This document shows positions 6,256 through 9,868 of a stretch of 9,868 bases of DNA, in pieces. Both the position numbers and the translations under genes were made by a program. Under the pieces are notes generated by a model that saw nothing but the letters and a program-made list of their open reading frames with translations, did not search any database and was not told the origin of the DNA. The stretch comes from QAMX01 sp003149835 (GTDB taxonomy: Bacteria > Bacillota > Clostridia > Oscillospirales > QAMX01), in contig CAUGMN010000086.1 of NCBI GenBank assembly GCA_959600635.1, forward strand, positions 1-9,868, in the 5' to 3' direction. Positions within the stretch are counted from its first letter, which is position 1; every line of letters starts with the position of its first letter.

Positions 6256-6897
6256 ATGACGAAGAAAAAGCTGACCTATCTGATCATCGGCATTTTTGCC
6301 AGCGTTGCCCTGTTGACCTGCGGCTTGATGGTCGCGTTTGCAGACAGAGAGGGCACGGCGGACGATCCGCTGGTTGCCAAAAGCTATATCGACGAGGTGT
6401 TCACGCCGCAGATCATGCAGATCGTGGACGAAGCGGTTGCGGAGATCGAGAACGGGTATCTCGGCGAGATCCAAACCCTGATTGACACTTATTCCAAGAA
6501 AATCGACGAGAAGGTCAACGCGCTGAACGCGCAGGCCGGAGGAATCGCCTCGAACGCGGAGTTTATCGAATTGCTGAACCAGAAGATCGCGGACAAAGTC
6601 GCCAGCGTATCGGTGACGCCTTCCGGCAACAGCGAAACCTTCAAGGTGATCACGCTGCAATCCGGCCAGCGCGTCACATGCGGCGTCGGCTGCGAGGTGA
6701 TGCTGCGGATCGGTTCCGCCAAGGCGGTCGGCTCCGTCAACCCGGTGATGATCGACATCGCGCTGAGCACGGAGCTGAAAAACGGCGCGGCGCTCTCGAC
6801 CAATCACCTGTATCTGGTGACGATTAAGGACAACGGCTTTCAGGCCACAGCGAACAACACCAAGCTTTTGATCCGCGGGACGTATACCGTCGGATAA
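6256..6897 (+). CDS. Exported or membrane-anchored coiled-coil protein, function unknown
   Basis: 213 residues. The N-terminus has a KKK charge cluster and a hydrophobic stretch (about 7-29) ending in VAFA, a plausible Sec signal peptide with cleavage after Ala29, or a membrane anchor. The mature part starts with DDPLVAKSYIDEVF, an opening I recall from many uncharacterised clostridial exported proteins. A helical, probably coiled-coil region spans about 45-115. The C-terminal part (about 125-213) is beta-rich, with SGQRVTCGVGCEVMLRIGSA, NHLYLV and LLIRGTYTVG, like the small C-terminal module of those same proteins. I know no function for it. The ATG at 6256 has GAGG 8 nt upstream. It lies 39 nt after mazF with a terminator after it, so the two form a likely operon. 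A lipoprotein reading (LLTC before Cys22) is poor because Thr occupies the -1 position. Confidence 0.8.
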   Translation: MTKKKLTYLIIGIFASVALLTCGLMVAFADREGTADDPLVAKSYIDEVFTPQIMQIVDEAVAEIENGYLGEIQTLIDTYSKKIDEKVNALNAQAGGIASNAEFIELLNQKIADKVASVSVTPSGNSETFKVITLQSGQRVTCGVGCEVMLRIGSAKAVGSVNPVMIDIALSTELKNGAALSTNHLYLVTIKDNGFQATANNTKLLIRGTYTVG

Positions 6898-6924
6898 GCG
6901 CGGCGAAACGACAACTGAAATCAT

Positions 6925-6959
6925 CAGGCGGGCGGAAAAAATTCCGTCCGCCTGTTTTT
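6925..6959 (+). terminator. Rho-independent terminator of the mazF operon
   Basis: CAGGCGGGCGG (6925-6935) pairs with CCGTCCGCCTG (6944-6954) through 11 bp with one G-U pair. Two further A-T pairs are possible in the loop. TTTTT follows. It lies 28 nt past the stop of the exported-protein gene. Confidence 0.88.
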
Positions 6960-7080
6960 GTGAGTCTGCGGAGATCACCGTGCGAGACTGAAAAGGCGCG
7001 GAGGAATATGCGGAGAAAAACGCCGAAACGAACAGTTTGGCCGGCGCTCGCAGCACACAGCGAAAATTTTTGTGAAAATG
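6960..7080. other. Intergenic spacer, no feature recognised
   Basis: With the following leader, 357 nt separate the terminator from the next start codon. This first part is purine-rich. An open frame crosses it, but it has no ribosome binding site, begins in the terminator tail and resembles no family. I see nothing else in it. Confidence 0.4.
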
Positions 7081-7109
7081 TAGACTTTTTCGGCCAAATA
7101 TGCTATGAT
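7081..7109 (+). promoter_or_regulatory. Extended -10 SigA promoter of the regulator gene
   Basis: TAGACT (7081-7086, four of six) and TATGAT (7104-7109, five of six) have a 17-bp spacer, and TGC immediately before the -10 gives an extended -10 element. The start site should be near 7116. Confidence 0.75.
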
Positions 7110-7115
7110 AGAAAT

Positions 7116-7316
7116 CAGCAAGAGCCGGCTTCACGGAGCCTTTTCGGCAACAAAAAAACAGCGCGGAAAAGCAAAATAGACGTCCCTGAAAGCGAACGAA
7201 AAAGTCTGTTTTATCGGGCAAAGCCGCAGGCGGGTGCGTTTCACAGTCTGCGAGCGCCTCTTGATGAAGCTCCGGTGTCGTAGCGACAGCGCGGAAAGAC
7301 AAAAATGGTGAGATGA
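7116..7316 (+). other. Leader of the regulator gene with an abutting three-codon frame
   Basis: About 200 nt of untranslated leader. Small helices can be drawn: CGCAG/CTGCG around 7227-7255, and TGTCG-TAG-CGACA (7277-7289) near the 3' end. No riboswitch class was recognised. At 7305-7316 a frame ATG-GTG-AGA-TGA, preceded by GGAAAG at 6-nt spacing, ends exactly where the regulator's ATG begins. Confidence 0.4.
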
Positions 7317-8504
7317 ATGGACTATATATCGGCGAAAGCCGCTGCGGAGAAATGGGGCGTTTCTCTGCGGCGGGTACATCAGTACTGCGAGGAAAAACGC
7401 ATTGAGGGACAGGCTCGGGTCGGAAACGCGTGGGTTATCCCGGCTGCTGCGGAGAAGCCGTCCGACCCGCGGCAGCAGAGGCAAAGAGCGCCGGCGGCAT
7501 CGGGGGATAAGCTTCCCATGCCGCTGATGAGCGGCTCGTTTCTGCCTGGCGAGGCGCGGAAATATATCCGAGGCTTACAGGATGAGGAGCTGAAAGCGGT
7601 CGCAATCGGAGAATACGCGTATTTTTCAGGCAATATCGCCGGAGCGATCGCCGCGACGGAACGGCTGCTGGACAACGAGAGCGTTGCGGTTCGCTCTTCG
7701 GCGATGCTCGTGCACGCTTTTTCCTGCATCGAACAAAACGATATCCAAGCGGCGCGAGACGATTTCCGGCGTATGCAGGAAACCGCCGCCGTAAACGCCG
7801 TTCGCCCGGGGATTGACAGCCGCGAACGGGCGGTCTGCATGCTGATCAGCAGTCTGACCAATATTCTGCTGCACGACCGGCGTCTGCCGTCGGCGCGGCT
7901 GGACGAGGCGGTTCGATATCTGCCGGAGGGCATGAAGCTCTACGCCTGCTATGCGATGGCGCATCAGCACTATTTAAACGGCGACTATCACCGCTCTTTG
8001 GGGATCGCCGAAACCGCCCTTTCGCTGGCGAGCCGAAGCTATCCGATCTCGATGATCTATCTGAACTTGGCCGCGGCGATGGCTTATATGGCGGTCAAAG
8101 ACACGGAACAGGCGTCGGCGGCCTTTGCAAGGGCGTGGGACCTTGCGAAACGGGACGGGTTGATTCATCCTTTCGGCGAGCACCACGGCCTTCTGTATGG
8201 ACTGGTCGAAAAGATTTTGACGCGCGCCGAGCCCGAGCAATACGAGAAGATCATTGGCATCACCTACCGGTTCAGCGACGGCTGGCGAAAAATTCACAAC
8301 CCCGATACCGCCGAAACGGTGACAGACCTGCTGACGACAAAGGAGTTCAGTATCGCCATGCTGGCCTCCAAGGATTGGAGCAATAAGGAGATCGCCGCCT
8401 ATATGGAGTTGTCCGCCCATACGATTAAGCACTACATGTCGGTCATTTATCAAAAACTGGCTATTTCTAATAGAGATGAGTTGAAACGCTATATGCTTCG
8501 CTGA
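7317..8504 (+). CDS. Transcriptional regulator with an N-terminal excisionase-like HTH and a C-terminal LuxR/GerE HTH
   Basis: A 395-residue predicted DNA-binding protein with a DNA-reading domain at each end. Residues 1-45 (DYISAKAAAEKWGVSLRRVH then RIEGQARVGNAWVIP) form an excisionase/MerR-like helix-turn-helix. A Pro/Arg/Ala-rich linker (46-65) follows. Residues about 80-315 are helical with Ala-rich TPR-like pairs such as YLNGDYHRSLGIAETALSLA (219-238) and a similar helix at 264-277. Residues about 336-395 are a LuxR-type HTH: LTTKEFSIAMLASKDWSNKE followed by LSAHTIKHYMSVIYQKLAI and NRDEL, matching the GerE signature. There is no receiver or obvious ligand domain, so the TPR-like core is the probable sensor. 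The ATG at 7317 has GGTGA 5 nt upstream, the 3' part of the ribosome binding consensus. The gene is monocistronic. The secreted-protein gene downstream is a possible target, by position only. Confidence 0.88.
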   Translation: MDYISAKAAAEKWGVSLRRVHQYCEEKRIEGQARVGNAWVIPAAAEKPSDPRQQRQRAPAASGDKLPMPLMSGSFLPGEARKYIRGLQDEELKAVAIGEYAYFSGNIAGAIAATERLLDNESVAVRSSAMLVHAFSCIEQNDIQAARDDFRRMQETAAVNAVRPGIDSRERAVCMLISSLTNILLHDRRLPSARLDEAVRYLPEGMKLYACYAMAHQHYLNGDYHRSLGIAETALSLASRSYPISMIYLNLAAAMAYMAVKDTEQASAAFARAWDLAKRDGLIHPFGEHHGLLYGLVEKILTRAEPEQYEKIIGITYRFSDGWRKIHNPDTAETVTDLLTTKEFSIAMLASKDWSNKEIAAYMELSAHTIKHYMSVIYQKLAISNRDELKRYMLR

Positions 8505-8711
8505 AAACAAGGCGTACTTTTCCGAAAACAGCGGGAAACGGCGAAGGAGTTCTCACAAAAATCTACGATAATTCGAATAGAATTCAATCGAATAGAGTGG
8601 AATGGAGAATACGAAACGGAGGCGTTGCCGCCGTCGGCGCGGCCTGTCCGGAAATCCTGCGAGGACTGGGCGCAAACCGGCATTTCAGGCGGCCTCTTAA
8701 AGCCGCCGCAC
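8505..8711. other. Non-coding, hairpin-rich stretch after the regulator
   Basis: This 207-nt stretch has no credible gene. It holds an AT-rich patch with repeated CGAATAGA (8574-8596), a TCCT/AGGA mini-hairpin at about 8654-8664, and a perfect GGCGGC/GCCGCC hairpin (8688-8693 with 8702-8707) just before the terminator. It is either the 3' untranslated region of the regulator mRNA or a separate small RNA. A GATAAT at 8567-8572 could be a -10 box, but no matching -35 was found. Confidence 0.45.
8574..8596. repeat. Short direct repeat CGAATAGA x2
   Basis: Two exact copies of CGAATAGA (8574-8581 and 8589-8596) lie 15 bp apart in an AT-rich patch of a GC-rich region. GAAT also recurs just downstream. 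Fifteen bp is about one and a half helical turns. It may be a protein-binding site or chance. Confidence 0.45.
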
Positions 8712-8755
8712 GGGCAAAGCATGGGAGAGCTTTTCTCTCGGCTTTGCCCATTTTT
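8712..8755 (+). terminator. Strong Rho-independent terminator
   Basis: GGGCAAAGC (8712-8720) pairs with GCTTTGCCC (8741-8749), and inside it GAGAG (8725-8729) pairs with CTCTC (8735-8739), making a long two-part hairpin. ATTTTT follows. The T-tract is only on the plus strand, so it ends transcription of the regulator, or of a small RNA from the stretch before it. Confidence 0.92.
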
Positions 8756-8770
8756 GTTGAAAAATGGGCG

Positions 8771-8799
8771 ATTACAAATTGAGAAAGGTATGATATACT
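8771..8799 (+). promoter_or_regulatory. Extended -10 promoter of the secreted-protein gene
   Basis: ATTACA (8771-8776, four of six) and TATACT (8794-8799, five of six) have a 17-bp spacer, and TGA directly before the -10 forms an extended -10. The start site is expected near 8806, inside a dyad. It lies 15 bp after the T-tract of the preceding terminator, so this gene is transcribed independently. Confidence 0.75.
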
Positions 8800-8843
8800 G
8801 ATTCCATATATTGGATACACATGTGGTATCATCTGCGGAATCA
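8799..8843 (+). promoter_or_regulatory. Nested dyad over the predicted transcription start
   Basis: Outer arms TGATTCC (8799-8805) and GGAATCA (8837-8843) are perfect inverted repeats. Within them GATAC (8814-8818) and GTATC (8826-8830) flank ACATGTG. It could be an operator for a dimeric repressor, or an RNA stem-loop at the mRNA 5' end. The neighbouring LuxR-type regulator is a candidate binder, by position only. Confidence 0.5.
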
Positions 8844-9013
8844 TCGTAAAAAAACGTGCGTGGTTGGGTCAGGTGCGTGAAACGGGCCGGCGCAGAGCTG
8901 CTGCCGTGCCGCATCTGAACGGGGAGAAGAGAAATTCTGAAATCCGGCCCGGTCATGCCGGCTGTTGCGGAAGGGGCTGCCGCCCTCTCCGCGCAATGGA
9001 AAGGATAGGTCAT
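8844..9013 (+). other. Rest of the secreted-protein leader
   Basis: About 170 nt with a perfect 8-bp long-range stem, CGGGCCGG/CCGGCCCG (8883-8890 with 8944-8951), closing a 53-nt loop that can form smaller hairpins such as AGAA/TTCT. AAAGGATAGG lies 4-13 nt before the start codon as the ribosome binding site. No known riboswitch class was recognised. Confidence 0.45.
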
Positions 9014-9868
9014 ATGAGGCGCAAAAGAATGTTGAAGCGAGTGCTCAGTTTCTTCTTAGCGGCGCTGATGCTGTGTTCCGTCGTCCCGGCGAGTATTTTC
9101 GCCTATTGGAGCGACGAAGAAAAGCCGGCGACGATCATCGGCAGCGACGGGCAGACCATCGCCGTCACCGACGACTGGGAAGAGACCTTCCCTTACGGCA
9201 CGTTTGCTTTCGCGCAAAGCCAGACGGTCGTCGAGGAAGGCGGCGGTGAGACCGTCATCAAGCTGTACCGCCTTGGCGGGACGAAGGGGAAGGCTGTGGC
9301 GTACGTCACGTATATGCCTGCCGCCGCCGAGATGGAAGACGGCGTGATGAGCTATGCCAACGCGGCGGGCGCCGGAGATATCGTCATCCGCGTCGAGGAT
9401 CCGCTCCCCATCGTCCGCTATCAGGCGCTGGGCAAGGCGCCGGATCCCGAGGTCGGTTCGGCCGCTCTGGCAGTCGAGCCGTACACCGGGGAGGGCGCTC
9501 TGGACGGCGACCTCCGCGTCACGCTCGACGCGGCCGCCGACGCCTACCAGTGGTATCTCTGGGACGGCGCGGAGTGGAACGCCGTCAAGGGCGCGACGGA
9601 TGCCGAGTTTATCCTTTCCGCAGAGGAATATGAGGCGTATGATCTGCGCTGCGTCTATACCGACGGCGGCGTATCGTACTGCACCGCTTCCGTCAAAGGC
9701 ACGGCGTACGTCAAGGCCGAGCCCGAGGCGCTTGAAGAGATGCCTGAGGATCTCGAACTGAACCCCGAAATTTCGTACACCGCGGTTGAAATGGATGCTG
9801 AAAAGCCCTATCAGGGCTATGTCTTCAACGTCACCTTTGCGGAGGACGAATGGGTTAAGGAGATCCGC
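9014..9868 (+). CDS. Secreted or surface protein with Calx-beta-like and Ig-like regions (3' end outside window)
   Basis: The 285 visible residues run open to the window edge. A clear Sec signal peptide is present: basic MRRKRMLKRV, a hydrophobic core LSFFLAALMLCSVV, and cleavage predicted after ASIFA (residue 30). Residues about 40-140 resemble a Calx-beta domain, with VIKLYRLGGTKGKAVAYVTY (81-100) matching the strand pattern and the GGT turn of that fold. Residues about 150-235 look Ig-like, with YQWYLWDGAEWNAVKGA (178-194) and Cys213/Cys223 in LRCVYTDGGVSYCTASV. An acidic stretch (237-253) follows, then a new domain. This layout is typical of large clostridial surface proteins, which often carry cell-wall anchors or catalytic domains further on; neither can be seen here. 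The ATG at 9014 is preceded by AAAGGATAGG. The composition is more acidic than its neighbours, as expected for an exported protein. Confidence 0.85.
   Translation, partial: MRRKRMLKRVLSFFLAALMLCSVVPASIFAYWSDEEKPATIIGSDGQTIAVTDDWEETFPYGTFAFAQSQTVVEEGGGETVIKLYRLGGTKGKAVAYVTYMPAAAEMEDGVMSYANAAGAGDIVIRVEDPLPIVRYQALGKAPDPEVGSAALAVEPYTGEGALDGDLRVTLDAAADAYQWYLWDGAEWNAVKGATDAEFILSAEEYEAYDLRCVYTDGGVSYCTASVKGTAYVKAEPEALEEMPEDLELNPEISYTAVEMDAEKPYQGYVFNVTFAEDEWVKEIR

Noticed and set aside
5527..7302. Minus-strand open frame of 591 codons
   Set aside because: It is antisense to mazF, the exported-protein gene and their terminator. No domain is visible; long open frames are expected by chance here because of the high GC content.
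7190..7316. Possible cyclic-di-GMP riboswitch before the regulator (GGGCAAAGCC around 7216)
   Set aside because: Only a short piece resembles the GCAAAGCC segment of the class I aptamer. The other conserved bases and the paired arms could not be placed.
8560..8610. Possible minus-strand promoter (TTGAAT and TAGATT) antisense to the regulator's 3' end
   Set aside because: Both hexamers match only four of six bases and the spacer is 16 bp in an AT-rich patch, so a chance match is likely. There is no gene to drive.

Overview
The window looks like chromosomal DNA from a GC-rich member of the Clostridia, most likely the Oscillospiraceae/Ruminococcaceae group of gut Firmicutes. Evidence: a Bacillus-type MazF, a clostridial MATE transporter, an RsgI-like anti-sigma protein with PepSY repeats, consensus SigA promoters with 17-bp spacers, GGAGG-like ribosome binding sites and intrinsic terminators, all in GC-rich coding DNA. 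This placement is inference from protein families. No rRNA, tRNA, insertion sequence or CRISPR array was seen.

Left half (1-5463), minus strand. From right to left there are three transcription units. First, a MATE efflux transporter with its own promoter, followed 42 nt later by a small PF06541-type membrane protein. Second, murA, which makes the first committed step of peptidoglycan synthesis; its near-perfect promoter overlaps the stop codon of the membrane-protein gene, and the unit ends in a strong terminator. Third, an ECF sigma factor and, 46 nt downstream, an RsgI-like transmembrane anti-sigma protein that runs off the left edge. The sigma pair probably senses an envelope condition, with the anti-sigma protein holding the sigma factor at the membrane.

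Right half (5521-9868), plus strand. A promoter divergent from the MATE promoter drives an unusually long leader (about 300 nt), an apparently solitary MazF endoribonuclease and an exported coiled-coil protein, closed by a terminator. Next is a monocistronic regulator with a helix-turn-helix at each end (excisionase-like at the N-terminus, LuxR/GerE at the C-terminus) around a TPR-like helical core, with its own extended -10 promoter and a 200-nt leader. After it come about 200 nt of hairpin-rich non-coding DNA and a strong terminator. Last is a promoter with a nested dyad at its start site, a 200-nt leader, and the start of a large secreted protein with Calx-beta-like and Ig-like regions that runs off the right edge.

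The best candidates for new biology are the ECF-sigma/RsgI-like pairing, the MazF gene with no recognisable antitoxin but a UACAU site in its own leader, and the two-headed regulator next to a surface-protein gene whose promoter carries a dyad. All functional links are inferences from position and sequence; no searches were run.
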